47,363 bases of DNA, taken from a gamma proteobacterium symbiont of Ctena orbiculata (GTDB lineage Bacteria > Pseudomonadota > Gammaproteobacteria > Chromatiales > Chromatiaceae). The stretch spans positions 1 to 47,363 of the forward strand of contig NATW01000127.1 of NCBI GenBank assembly GCA_003094555.1, given 5' to 3'. The translations under genes and the position numbers were made by a program. Of the stretch, positions 19,015-26,896 are shown one piece after another (within the stretch, counting starts at the first letter, position 1; each line of letters begins with the position of its first letter). A model generated the notes under the pieces. The model ran no database searches, was not told the DNA's origin, and saw nothing but the letters and a program-made list of their open reading frames with translations.

Positions 19015-19836
19015 ATGGCTGCACGAGACCCACACAGATTCGTCAATGATCTCGATGATGAGGCAATCGATCGCCTCATAACCCGTCTGGAAAGCCGTGC
19101 AAAGGACGGTGTATTTACAAATCTCATCGAGAAATATTCATCCCAGTTGTTGCGTGCCAATCCCGCTCAGGTACTGGAGGTGGGTTGTGGTACTGGTGCG
19201 ATGATTCGCTCCTTCGTGCGCCGGGAAGAGTTTACAGGCAGAGCGGTTGGGGTTGATCAAAGTATTCCGTTCATCAAGGCGGCCAAAGCATTGGCTCAAC
19301 AAGAGCTTATCGATGAAAGGTTGGAATTTCGAACCGGTGATGCACATCATCTTGAATTCCCATCTGCAGGTTTTGATACCGTTATAGCAAATACCCTGAT
19401 AAGCCATGTTACCGACCCGGTGCGTGTGCTCGAAGAGATGGCAAGAGTGGTTAAGTCTGGTGGAACTGTGGTCATCTTCGACGGTGACTATTCATCCTTG
19501 ACCTATGCTTTTCCGGATTACGATTTCGGCTGTCAAATGGATAGCGCTCTTGCCAATGCATCTTTCTGTAATCCCAGGATTATGCGTGATTTGCCAGGGA
19601 TGTTGGCTGATATCGGTCTGCAACTCAAAACCGCCTGGGGGGATGCTGTGGTGGAGATCGGGAAGGCAAGCTATTTCAAGTCGTTTGCGGAAACCTATGC
19701 CCCCTATGTCTCGAGCTCCGGCCTGATGACAGCTGGTGAAGTTGAGGGTTGGTTGTCTGTGCAGCAACAGGCAATGGAGACTGAAACCTTCTTTGCAGCA
19801 TGCAACTACTACACATATCTCCTGGGTCACGCATGA
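19015..19836 (+). CDS. SAM-dependent methyltransferase (Methyltransf_11 type), substrate unknown
   Basis: A 273-residue class I methyltransferase. The SAM-binding motif I is VLEVGCGTGAMIRSF (about residues 58-72). The acidic ribose-binding residue follows in AVGVDQSIPFI, motif II is FDTVIANTLISHV, and motif III is LEEMARVVKSGGTVVIFDGDY. The fold resembles UbiE-like enzymes, but ubiquinone partners are not nearby. Placement between a cobalt permease and the thiocyanate hydrolase genes makes a role in handling thiol or thiocyanate methylation imaginable, but the sequence gives no direct evidence. The next gene begins about 35 bases downstream, so these two are probably co-transcribed. Confidence 0.83.
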   Translation: MAARDPHRFVNDLDDEAIDRLITRLESRAKDGVFTNLIEKYSSQLLRANPAQVLEVGCGTGAMIRSFVRREEFTGRAVGVDQSIPFIKAAKALAQQELIDERLEFRTGDAHHLEFPSAGFDTVIANTLISHVTDPVRVLEEMARVVKSGGTVVIFDGDYSSLTYAFPDYDFGCQMDSALANASFCNPRIMRDLPGMLADIGLQLKTAWGDAVVEIGKASYFKSFAETYAPYVSSSGLMTAGEVEGWLSVQQQAMETETFFAACNYYTYLLGHA

Positions 19837-19870
19837 GTGAATTGACAGTACTTCCTTGAGCGGAGGGCCT

Positions 19871-21172
19871 ATGCAAACCAATTTTAACCAACAGCAGCTG
19901 ACACTACCTGCCATCGCAAGTTCAGAAGTGGAGTTGCGCGCGTGCCTGCAATGCGACTATTGCACGCCTAACTGTCCCACTTATAAGTTATTGGGTGATG
20001 AGTATGACAGTTCCCGTGGACGCGTCTATTTGATCAAGGAACTACTTGAAAGCGAGGGCAAACCGCTGCAGAAGACGGTGGATTACATCGATCGATGTCT
20101 CTCCTGCCTTGCCTGCATGTCCACCTGTCCATCCAGTGTGCACTATCAGCACCTGCTGGATCATGCCCGGGAGAGTATTGAACTGAGGCACCAGCGAAAA
20201 CCGCTGGATCGGTTGTCACGCTGGTTATTGGCAAAGCTGCTGCCGTATCCGAATCGCTTTCGCCTGGCGATGCAGACGGCAAAAATCCTAAAGCCGGCAG
20301 CATCGATGCTGCCAAATCCGATTCGTGGCATGGTGGAGTACACACCAGATAGGTTGCCACCACCCAGCCCCAACGATGAACCTCAAGTATTTCCCGCAAA
20401 CGGCGAACGTAAGCGTCGCGTGGCATTGTTGACAGGATGTGCGCAACGAGCATTGAACACAGATATCAACGACGCAACGATTCGGATTCTCTGTCGGCAT
20501 GGCTGTGAGGTTGTTGTCGCGCAAGGCGCCGGGTGTTGTGGCGCCGTTACCCATCATATGGGTAAGTCAAAAGAGAGTCTGATGGCGGCGGCGAAGAACA
20601 TACGCGCCTGGACGAGCGAGATCGAGGGTGATGGTCTGGATGCGATTGTGATCAATACTAGCGGTTGTGGCACGGTCATTAAGGACTATGGATATATGTT
20701 CCGTAATCACTCACTGGCATCACAGGCAGAGACAATCGCAGGACTGGCCAAGGATGTTACCGAACTGCTTTCAGAGATGGAGTTGGATTACAGGGTCAAG
20801 CCGGGATTACGAATTTCCTACCATGCAACCTGCTCATTGCAATTTGGACAACGAGTGAGATTTACACCCAGGCGGTTACTGAAAACGGCGGGCTTCACGG
20901 TGCTTGAACCACGGGACTCGCATACCTGTTGTGGTGCTGCCGGGACCTACAATCTTTTACAGCCAGAGATCTCCACACGCCTGAAGGAGAATAAATTAAT
21001 GGCGCTTGAAGCGGGATCGCCCTCGGCTGTTGCTGCAGGCAATATTGGCTGCATGATGCACCTGATGTCGAGCTCCAGGATTCCAGTAGTACATACAGTG
21101 GAATTGCTGGACTGGGTGACAGGAGGGCCGATACCGTCATCTTTGAATGATATTCAAAGTGAAGCCGGATAG
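19871..21172 (+). CDS. GlcF-like (Fe-S)-binding protein with two CCG domains
   Basis: A 433-residue protein with the architecture of GlcF, the iron-sulfur subunit of glycolate oxidase, also shared by HdrD- and LutA-type proteins. Two 4Fe-4S motifs lie near the N-terminus (cysteines 25, 28, 31, 35 and 76, 79, 82, 86). Two cysteine-rich CCG domains follow, with GAGCCGAVTHH and DSHTCCGAAGTYN. An upstream TTG would add five residues, but GGAGGGCCT directly precedes the ATG at 19871, so I use that. The FAD partner subunits GlcD and GlcE are absent from the window. It may therefore form a complex with a distant partner or serve another electron-transfer step linked to the thiocyanate genes around it. 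It converges with the LysR gene. Confidence 0.82.
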   Translation: MQTNFNQQQLTLPAIASSEVELRACLQCDYCTPNCPTYKLLGDEYDSSRGRVYLIKELLESEGKPLQKTVDYIDRCLSCLACMSTCPSSVHYQHLLDHARESIELRHQRKPLDRLSRWLLAKLLPYPNRFRLAMQTAKILKPAASMLPNPIRGMVEYTPDRLPPPSPNDEPQVFPANGERKRRVALLTGCAQRALNTDINDATIRILCRHGCEVVVAQGAGCCGAVTHHMGKSKESLMAAAKNIRAWTSEIEGDGLDAIVINTSGCGTVIKDYGYMFRNHSLASQAETIAGLAKDVTELLSEMELDYRVKPGLRISYHATCSLQFGQRVRFTPRRLLKTAGFTVLEPRDSHTCCGAAGTYNLLQPEISTRLKENKLMALEAGSPSAVAAGNIGCMMHLMSSSRIPVVHTVELLDWVTGGPIPSSLNDIQSEAG

Positions 21173-21230
21173 TAGACGCAGCTAATGTTGTAGGCCTGTT
21201 TCAGGTCACTGGTTAGGTTTGTGTCAATAA

Positions 21231-22214
21231 TCAGTTGTGTGCGTTAGGTACACAGACTTCTGACATGGGACAGGGGCCAGTGCGCTTAACGGGTGTATCG
21301 TGACAACCGTCTGTGCCCCATTCAGCTGCCAGTTCCTTGAATGCAAGTGATGCAGGGCTCTTATATGAGTCCTGTCTGCTGATGAGTGTGATTGTATGGT
21401 GAGGTAGCTCTGGAATCAGCATAACTGGAAATATCTCGGTTTGCTGACAGGCGATTGTGTTGGGAAGAATGGTGGCAAGCCGTCCTAGCCGAAGAACCTC
21501 TATTATTGTGCTCAGGGAGTTTGTTTCGATTGCGATCTGCGGCTTAATGTCGTGTTCCAGACAATAGAGATCGATGTGTCTGCGTAATGCGAAGTCGCTA
21601 TTCAGGAGTGCCAGCGGCTCCTGTTCGAAAGAGTGCTGTCCCAAAGGAGTCTCCATGCCGGCATATTGGTGAGTTGACCCTACTGCCATATTGAGTGGTT
21701 CCATGAACAGGTGTTGTGTCTCTATGTATTCATAGTTAGCTGCAACGGTAAGGGTATTGGTAAACGCTATACCAATATCTATGTTCCCAGACAAGATGCC
21801 GCTTTCAATATCATCCTGTGGCATTTCGTAGGTGCCTACGGATATGCCGGGAAAGCGTTTATTGAATTTATCTATTAAAGGGGCGGCAAGATAGTCAGTG
21901 ATGGGAGTCATGCCCAGGCTGAGTGAGCCTCGGCTCAGGTCCTGAAGTTCCTGTATGGCCCGCTTCCCGGCGTCCAGTTCACCAAGGGCTCGGCGGGCAT
22001 AACTGATATAAACCTCCCCCGCGTCAGTAAGGTGCACACTACGGCCTGAACGATCCAACAACTGGGTCTCAAGAGACTCTTCCAACTGCTTGATTTGCTG
22101 GGAGAGAGTGGGCTGTGAGACAAATAGTGTTTCGGCCGCTCGGGTAAAGCTGTGATGTTCAGCAACAGCTAAAAGATAGCGTAGTGAACGAGGACACATG
22201 ATATTTCTATCCAT
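21231..22214 (-). CDS. LysR-family transcriptional regulator, CynR-like
   Basis: A 327-residue LysR-type regulator. The N-terminal winged HTH reads LRYLLAVAEHHSFTRAAETLFVSQPTLSQQIKQLEE in short phrases such as FTRAAETLFVSQP and LSQQIKQLEESL. This is the form typical of CynR and its relatives, which control cyanate metabolism. The ligand-binding domain begins about residue 92 (GSLSLGMTPITDYL). It is divergent from scnB and convergent with the GlcF-like gene. The start codon ATG at 22214 is preceded by AGGGG and is itself part of an ATAG-N7-CTAT dyad, which suggests autorepression. A second start at 22199 (MCPRSLRY) is possible. Its effector may be thiocyanate or cyanate (inference from neighbours). 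Confidence 0.9.
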   Translation of the reverse strand: MDRNIMCPRSLRYLLAVAEHHSFTRAAETLFVSQPTLSQQIKQLEESLETQLLDRSGRSVHLTDAGEVYISYARRALGELDAGKRAIQELQDLSRGSLSLGMTPITDYLAAPLIDKFNKRFPGISVGTYEMPQDDIESGILSGNIDIGIAFTNTLTVAANYEYIETQHLFMEPLNMAVGSTHQYAGMETPLGQHSFEQEPLALLNSDFALRRHIDLYCLEHDIKPQIAIETNSLSTIIEVLRLGRLATILPNTIACQQTEIFPVMLIPELPHHTITLISRQDSYKSPASLAFKELAAEWGTDGCHDTPVKRTGPCPMSEVCVPNAHN

Positions 22215-22227
22215 AGCTAACCCCTAT
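22213..22227. promoter_or_regulatory. ATAG-N7-CTAT dyad overlapping the CynR-like start codon
   Basis: ATAG (22213-22216), CTAACCC and CTAT (22224-22227) give the same interrupted dyad as in the two promoter blocks upstream of the cobalt permease and scnB. The first bases of the site are part of the regulator's start codon. A bound protein would therefore cover the translation start and downstream of the promoter, in line with negative autoregulation. Confidence 0.6.
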
Positions 22228-22631
22228 GGAAGTTATAAAAAAAGCGGATATCCCTTATTCCACCATGGTGAGACTTAGTGTAGACCAATAACTGAATTTG
22301 GAAGTGTATTTCGTAAAAAAATATTTCTTAGACTTTAAATTGGCAATTGTATGTAAAACCGTTAGTCAAGTATCTCACTTCATAGTCATCGCCTATAGAG
22401 CTAATCAGAATTAGGTCTTGGACAAATATTGTGACCTGGTAAATAGTTTGATTTAACACGATAGATAGGCGAGTGCTTGGTAATTTAAGCATTACTTAAG
22501 AAACCATTTTGCATGTGGTAAAGCCACGCATCATTGATTACTGAAAGACCAAATATTTATATGAGAAAAAAAGACATTAGGTAGATAAAGGTATGCTTAT
22601 TTAAAAACCTAATAGAGGAGTTTACGCAACT
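22215..22631 (+). promoter_or_regulatory. Divergent control region between the CynR-like gene and scnB
   Basis: A 417-base AT-rich intergenic region. It contains, from left to right, the autoregulatory dyad, a perfect ten-base palindrome CACCATGGTG (22262-22271), the second copy of the shared promoter block (22382-22456), and a leader of about 175 bases before scnB. The leader carries a small hairpin (GTGG/CCAC around 22515-22528) and ends with a strong GAGGAG ribosome site at about 22615-22620. Confidence 0.6.
22382..22456 (+). promoter_or_regulatory. Copy 2 of the duplicated promoter block, driving scnB
   Basis: The dyad ATAG-N7-CTAT (22382-22396) is followed by the same block as at 18030-18104. 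The candidate elements are TTGGAC (22418-22423) and TAAATA (22440-22445), separated by 16 bases. Conservation is highest across the segment from TTAGGTCTTGGACAAATA through CCTGGTAAATAGTTT, that is, dyad, -35 and -10, which argues for function rather than chance. Transcripts would have a leader of about 180 bases before scnB. Confidence 0.72.
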
Positions 22632-23063
22632 ATGTCATCAACCATCAGACGAAAAGTGATGAAACACCTGGAGATCGTTAAACAACTCCAGCCGTCTCTG
22701 CATCAGGAAACCCACGCACCATCTCCAGATCAGGTGGATAACGAACACTATAGGGCCTATACACGTATGGCGCATGATGTCGGCGGTGAACCTGATGTTC
22801 CGATTACATGGGAAGAGAAAGAAGAAGAGGTGTGGGAGCACAATACCTTCGTCACTTGCGAGGTGCTGGCATGGCGCGGTGTCTGGAACGCCGAGGAGCG
22901 GCGACGCAGACAGAACGTGGATGTAGGACAGACAGCTTATTTGGGACTGCCCTATTACGGTCGTTGGCTACTGACCGCTGCAAGAATTCTGGTTGACAAG
23001 CAATACATCACAGTCACCGAGTTATCCGACAAGATAGACGAGGTCAGAAAACGCTATGAGTAA
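22632..23063 (+). CDS. scnB: Thiocyanate hydrolase beta subunit ScnB
   Basis: Thiocyanate hydrolase converts thiocyanate and water to carbonyl sulfide and ammonia. ScnB corresponds to the N-terminal half of the nitrile hydratase beta subunit. The 143-residue product shows the acidic PITWEEKEEEVWEHNTF stretch, the WRGVWNAEERRRRQN segment with arginines at 90-93 (arginines in this area contact the metal centre in the family), and the YLGLPYYGRWLLTAARIL helix. It is a little shorter than the 157 residues I recall for Thiobacillus thioparus. Start ATG 22632 follows a GAGGAG ribosome site by eleven bases. The last codons overlap scnA by eight bases, so the subunits are coupled in translation. Confidence 0.88.
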   Translation: MSSTIRRKVMKHLEIVKQLQPSLHQETHAPSPDQVDNEHYRAYTRMAHDVGGEPDVPITWEEKEEEVWEHNTFVTCEVLAWRGVWNAEERRRRQNVDVGQTAYLGLPYYGRWLLTAARILVDKQYITVTELSDKIDEVRKRYE

Positions 23064-23424
23064 ACCACATTATGATCGAGAGCATCACGTAAAGAAGGCG
23101 ACAGGCGTCGGTGATCCACAATGTTTTAAGAGCGAAGCGGGTAAACCCAAGTTCAAGGTGGGTGACAAGGTGCGGGTCAGGGATCTACCGGATATTTTTT
23201 ATACCCGCACGCAAGTCTATACACGTGGCGCGCCTGCAACTGTTGCCGAACTGGTCTATGAAAGCCCTGCGCCGGAAGACGAGGCGTGGGACAACACGGA
23301 TAAAGTCGTCTGGTTTTACAGCCTTGTTTTCAAGCAAACGGATCTCTGGCCGGACTATCCCGATGCATTCTCAAGCGACACGGTTGAGACCGAACTGCCT
23401 GAGCGTTGGCTTGAGCCACTGTAG
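23056..23424 (+). CDS. scnA: Thiocyanate hydrolase alpha subunit ScnA
   Basis: A 122-residue protein equivalent to the C-terminal, SH3-barrel-like half of the nitrile hydratase beta subunit. The family phrases are FKVGDKVRVRDLPD, FYTRTQVYTRGAPATV and VVWFYSLVFKQTDLWPDYP, ending in the LPERWLEPL strand. In nitrile hydratases these two halves are one chain. Their separation into two genes in the order scnB-scnA is characteristic of thiocyanate hydrolase. The start codon lies inside the end of scnB. A gap of 59 bases with a GAGGA ribosome site leads to scnC. Confidence 0.9.
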   Translation: MSKPHYDREHHVKKATGVGDPQCFKSEAGKPKFKVGDKVRVRDLPDIFYTRTQVYTRGAPATVAELVYESPAPEDEAWDNTDKVVWFYSLVFKQTDLWPDYPDAFSSDTVETELPERWLEPL

Positions 23425-23483
23425 GTGTGCATGCGACATACAGCACGAAGACGTTAGGGTAAAGAATTAAAGAGGATAAGCTA

Positions 23484-24179
23484 ATGGCGGAGAAACACAA
23501 ACCTGCACCAATGGTCGATGAGGTCAGCGAGTTCGAGGTGCTCGAAATCGCCGTTCGTGAACTGGCGATCGAGAAAGGCCTGTTCAGCGCTGAAGACCAC
23601 CAAAGTTGGACCGAGTATATGCATACCCTTGGTCCTCTTCCCGCGGCACGTATGGTGGCAAAGGCTTGGTTGGACCCGGAATACAAGAAGCTTTGTATAG
23701 AGGATGGTGTCAAGGCCAGCCTCGATGTGGGGATTGATTGGGTCAACAGTATGCCATCTCACTTCGGCACCCCCAGTGACTACTGCAATCTACGTGTGCT
23801 CGAGGATACGCCAACCTTAAAACACGTGGTCGTATGCACACTCTGTTCATGTTACCCGCGTCCCATTCTCGGGCAGTCGCCTGAATGGTATCGGACACCC
23901 AACTATCGACGTCGCCTGGTGCGTTGGCCACGTCAGGTACTTGCGGAATTTGGCTTGCAACTGCCCGATGAAGTAGAAGTCAGGGTGGAGGACTCGAATC
24001 AGAAATCACGTTTCATTGTTCTACCGGTTCGCCCCGAAGGGACCGAGGGATGGAGCGAAGATCAGTTGGCCGAGATCGTAACCCGGGACTGTTTGATCGG
24101 TGTAGCCCTGCCAAAACCCGGTAAGACTGCCAATGACCCGCGTCCAATACGTCCCGCAGTCAATCCATATGGTCATTAG
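23484..24179 (+). CDS. scnC: Thiocyanate hydrolase gamma (catalytic, cobalt-binding) subunit ScnC
   Basis: The catalytic subunit, equivalent to the nitrile hydratase alpha subunit. The 231-residue product contains VCTLCSC (Cys118, Cys121, Cys123), the claw that binds the metal through three cysteines and two backbone amides. Two of these cysteines are oxidised to sulfinate and sulfenate in the mature enzyme. Threonine in CTLCSC, instead of serine, is the signature of the cobalt rather than iron form. The blocks preceding and following (NLRVLEDTP, YPRPILGQSPEWYR, RRLVRWPRQVLAEFG) match the family. It is the third of three subunit genes, followed nine bases later by the maturation factor. Confidence 0.92.
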   Translation: MAEKHKPAPMVDEVSEFEVLEIAVRELAIEKGLFSAEDHQSWTEYMHTLGPLPAARMVAKAWLDPEYKKLCIEDGVKASLDVGIDWVNSMPSHFGTPSDYCNLRVLEDTPTLKHVVVCTLCSCYPRPILGQSPEWYRTPNYRRRLVRWPRQVLAEFGLQLPDEVEVRVEDSNQKSRFIVLPVRPEGTEGWSEDQLAEIVTRDCLIGVALPKPGKTANDPRPIRPAVNPYGH

Positions 24180-24187
24180 GAAATCCC

Positions 24188-24643
24188 ATGACTGAGATAA
24201 ATCCTAAATATTTCGAACTCGATAAAGAGATGCGCGATCGCCAACTCGATGGCTCATCACCTGTTTCACTTTTGGAAGAGGTTAAAAGAAAAGGAAGAGT
24301 CTGGGATGACCTGTGTGAACAGTATGGCGTGGACAACCCGGACCCTCCCTGGCGGATCACCCTGGAAGCGACCTGCGATATGCTCTCCGGCGGTTATTGG
24401 GAGACCTTCAACGTCTGTAAACCCAAGCATGATCGTAATCCGCAAGAGGAGCAGAAAAAACTCGATGCTGTGGAGCGCCGTTGGGAAGAGGATCAACTGG
24501 TCAATGAGCACTATACCGAAGTGCCGTTCCCGGAAAGTCAGTTATTGGCACTGGCCCATACCTTGATCCGGCGTGGGTTATTTGATGAGGATGAATTGGA
24601 GCACCGTATGGAAGAGGTTGAGCGACGTCTGAACAGCGCCTGA
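24188..24643 (+). CDS. P15K-like cobalt-insertion factor for thiocyanate hydrolase
   Basis: A 151-residue acidic, helical protein that begins eight bases after the scnC stop. A protein of about 15 kDa (P15K) encoded at exactly this place in Thiobacillus thioparus is needed to load cobalt into thiocyanate hydrolase, and the length and position agree. The WRITLEATCDMLSGGYWE and VPFPESQLLALAHTLIRRGLFDEDEL segments resemble the short activator and N-terminal helical parts of nitrile hydratase subunits. It is probably a maturation chaperone that hands the metal to ScnC. The assignment leans partly on synteny, so the specific name is moderately sure. Confidence 0.82.
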   Translation: MTEINPKYFELDKEMRDRQLDGSSPVSLLEEVKRKGRVWDDLCEQYGVDNPDPPWRITLEATCDMLSGGYWETFNVCKPKHDRNPQEEQKKLDAVERRWEEDQLVNEHYTEVPFPESQLLALAHTLIRRGLFDEDELEHRMEEVERRLNSA

Positions 24644-24728
24644 TCATGAAGCTGTCTTACTGCTATCGAATGGATGTGTGTGGTTCGATCGAGAGCAGTC
24701 CATCCGTTTGATACAGAGGATAGATTGA

Positions 24729-25556
24729 ATGTCTATACGCGGAGTCCGCATCAAGATAGAAGAGCTTAGCCATCGCTATACCTCGAAAAGCCCTATCACT
24801 TTTGACAAGGTTAATCTGGAAGCGAGGCAGGGCGAGATACTCGCTATTATCGGGCGCTCCGGTTGTGGCAAATCAACCCTGTTGCATATTCTGGCAGGCC
24901 TGTTGAAACCGACGGATGGTTCCGTTCGTCTTGATGATACCCTGGTGACAGCGCCTTCGCCGCAATGGGTCATGATGTTTCAGGCGCCCCATCTTTTTCC
25001 CTGGATGAAGGTTTCGCAAAATGTCGGTATCGGCCTCCATTTTGCTGGCTGGGATGATATGCGAATGCGTGAGCGTGTCGATGAATCACTTAGTTTGGTC
25101 GATCTTCAGGATTACGCCGACAACAACGTCCAGGATCTGTCGGGCGGTCAGCAACAACGGGTTGCACTCGCACGCTCGCTGGTGATGGAGCCTGAATTAT
25201 TGTTGCTGGACGAACCCTTCTCCGCGCTCGATGCCTTCACCCGTTCATCCTTACAAAAGGATGTTCGATCCATCGCCAAACGCCTCGGTTTCAACGTTGT
25301 GATTGTCACCCACGATATCGATGAAGCGGTATTGATGGCTGATCGGGCGCTGATCATGGCAGGTTCTCCCGGCAAGATCTACGACGAGCTAGAAGTCAAT
25401 CTCCCCGACCCGCGAGAAAGACAGGATCCGGCTGTACAGGCGATGCGCGCACGCCTGATGGAAGCCTTTAAAAGTGCCGCCAACGAACACCCGAGTTCCT
25501 CCAGCAAGGATGCTGGCGATGATTCCAGTCCACATAGCGTCACGCAGCACGCCTGA
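24729..25556 (+). CDS. ABC importer ATP-binding protein (nitrate/sulfonate/taurine type)
   Basis: The 275-residue ATPase of a TauB/SsuB/NrtD-type importer. Walker A is GRSGCGKST (residues 42-50), the Q-loop is in MFQAPHLFPW, the signature is LSGGQQQRVALARSL, Walker B is LLLLDEPFSALD, and the switch histidine is in IVTHDIDEA. A serine-rich tail after about residue 245 is not part of the catalytic core. It opens a series with a substrate-binding protein and two permease genes. Directly after the thiocyanate hydrolase genes, thiocyanate or cyanate uptake is the most economical guess. No terminator was seen in the 85-base gap from P15K. Confidence 0.93.
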   Translation: MSIRGVRIKIEELSHRYTSKSPITFDKVNLEARQGEILAIIGRSGCGKSTLLHILAGLLKPTDGSVRLDDTLVTAPSPQWVMMFQAPHLFPWMKVSQNVGIGLHFAGWDDMRMRERVDESLSLVDLQDYADNNVQDLSGGQQQRVALARSLVMEPELLLLDEPFSALDAFTRSSLQKDVRSIAKRLGFNVVIVTHDIDEAVLMADRALIMAGSPGKIYDELEVNLPDPRERQDPAVQAMRARLMEAFKSAANEHPSSSSKDAGDDSSPHSVTQHA

Positions 25557-25603
25557 CCCTACATAAGTCGGAATATCCGATTACCTAACGGAGGATACCG
25601 AAG

Positions 25604-26896
25604 ATGAATAAGTCTAAGCAGATAGTCGATAAGTATGGAGATGGTATTGACGATCCAGAACTTGTCTTGGATTATGATCCGCTTTTCAAGAATGTCTTGG
25701 GTAGTGGCGTCGACAGGCGCGATTTTCTGAAGATGGGTAGTCTTGCGGCGATGAGCAGCCTGATACCCTCTGCGGCAACGTTCGCCCAGGAGAAGAAGTG
25801 GGATCCGGTGGTGCGTATCGGATATATACCGATCACCGATGCTGCGGCTCTGCTGGTCGCCCATGAGTTGGGCTTTTTCAAAAAAGAGGGGATCGATTCG
25901 GTTCGCCCAACCCTGATCCGTGGTTGGTCACCCCTGGTGGAGGCCTTTGCCTCACATCGATTCAACCTGACCCACATGCTTATCCCGATACCGATCTGGA
26001 TGCGTTACAACAATAAATATCCGTTGAAGATAACTGCCTGGGATCACACCAATGGTTCCGCGATCATCGTTCACAAGGACAGTGGAATCAACTCGCCCAA
26101 GGATTTTGGAGGTAAGCAGTTTGCCGTACCTTACTGGTATTCGATTCATAATATCGTTTCCCAGAAGATCATGAAGGAGGCGGGTATAACCCCAGTGATA
26201 CGGCCGCAAACCGCCAAGCTGGGTCCCAATGAATGTAACTTCCTGGTTTTGAATCCACCCGATATGCCACCCGCGCTTGCAGCCAAGTCGATTGACGGTT
26301 ACTGCGTGGCCGAGCCGTTCAATGCCCTTGGCGAGATCAAGGCAGGTGGCAAGGTGCTGCGATTCACCGGTGATGTCTGGAAGGGCCATCCCTGCTGTGT
26401 GGTGGTTATGCATGAGGCGGACGCGATGGATCCGGATCGGGCGGCATGGGCACAGGGTGTTCACAATGCAATCATCGCCGCACAGATTCATCTCGGAGAG
26501 AACAGAGAGGAGATGGCTCAGCTGCTCTCTCGCGATGGAAAGAAATATCTGCCGTTCCCGAAGAAGATCATCGAGCGGGCAATGCTGTTCTACGATCCCG
26601 CCTACTACAACAATCCGGTAGCTATCAAACATCCGGAATGGGGTATGGATAGAATTAACTTCCAAAGCTGGCCCTATCGTTCGGCCACTGAACTGGTCGT
26701 CTCCGATCTGAAAGAGACCGTGCTAACGGGAGATGCCGGGTTCCTCGATAATCTCACACCGCAGCATGTGGCTGACGACCTGGTTAACTACACCTTTGTC
26801 AAGAATGCCTTGGAAGCGAATCCAAAGTGGAAAAACGATCCCAGCGTGCCCAAGTCCGGCGACCCCTACTCCAGAGTCGAGGTGGTTGAACTGTGA
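25604..26896 (+). CDS. ABC importer substrate-binding protein with Tat signal
   Basis: A 430-residue NMT1/NrtA-SsuA-like solute-binding protein. A 37-residue leader precedes a twin-arginine signal (RRDFLKMG at residues 38-45, hydrophobic core AAMSSLIPSAATFA). The mature start EKKWDPVVRIGYIPITDAAALLVAHELG is the typical first lobe, given here only as landmarks RIGYIPITDAAA and AHELGFFKKEGI. A long N-terminal leader before the Tat motif is also seen in nitrate and thiocyanate-associated relatives. The last codon overlaps the first permease by four bases. The ligand cannot be read from sequence; an inorganic anion such as thiocyanate, cyanate or nitrate is expected for the family. Confidence 0.9.
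   Translation: MNKSKQIVDKYGDGIDDPELVLDYDPLFKNVLGSGVDRRDFLKMGSLAAMSSLIPSAATFAQEKKWDPVVRIGYIPITDAAALLVAHELGFFKKEGIDSVRPTLIRGWSPLVEAFASHRFNLTHMLIPIPIWMRYNNKYPLKITAWDHTNGSAIIVHKDSGINSPKDFGGKQFAVPYWYSIHNIVSQKIMKEAGITPVIRPQTAKLGPNECNFLVLNPPDMPPALAAKSIDGYCVAEPFNALGEIKAGGKVLRFTGDVWKGHPCCVVVMHEADAMDPDRAAWAQGVHNAIIAAQIHLGENREEMAQLLSRDGKKYLPFPKKIIERAMLFYDPAYYNNPVAIKHPEWGMDRINFQSWPYRSATELVVSDLKETVLTGDAGFLDNLTPQHVADDLVNYTFVKNALEANPKWKNDPSVPKSGDPYSRVEVVEL

Noticed and set aside
19871-21172. Calling the Fe-S protein the glycolate oxidase subunit GlcF outright
   Set aside because: The fold matches, but the GlcD and GlcE partners are missing and the neighbours are thiocyanate and sulfur genes, so only 'GlcF-like' is supported.
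18030-22456. OxyR as the regulator of the ATAG-N7-CTAT sites
   Set aside because: The half-site form resembles OxyR targets, but the regulator encoded between the sites is CynR-like, and no peroxide-response gene is nearby.
22632-24179. Calling the scn genes a nitrile hydratase
   Set aside because: Nitrile hydratase has two subunits. Here the beta chain is split in two genes in the order scnB-scnA, followed by scnC and a P15K-size gene, all in a sulfur context.
25952-26665. 237-codon frame antisense to the ABC binding-protein gene
   Set aside because: Shadow of a well-supported gene; the translated sequence has no domain character.
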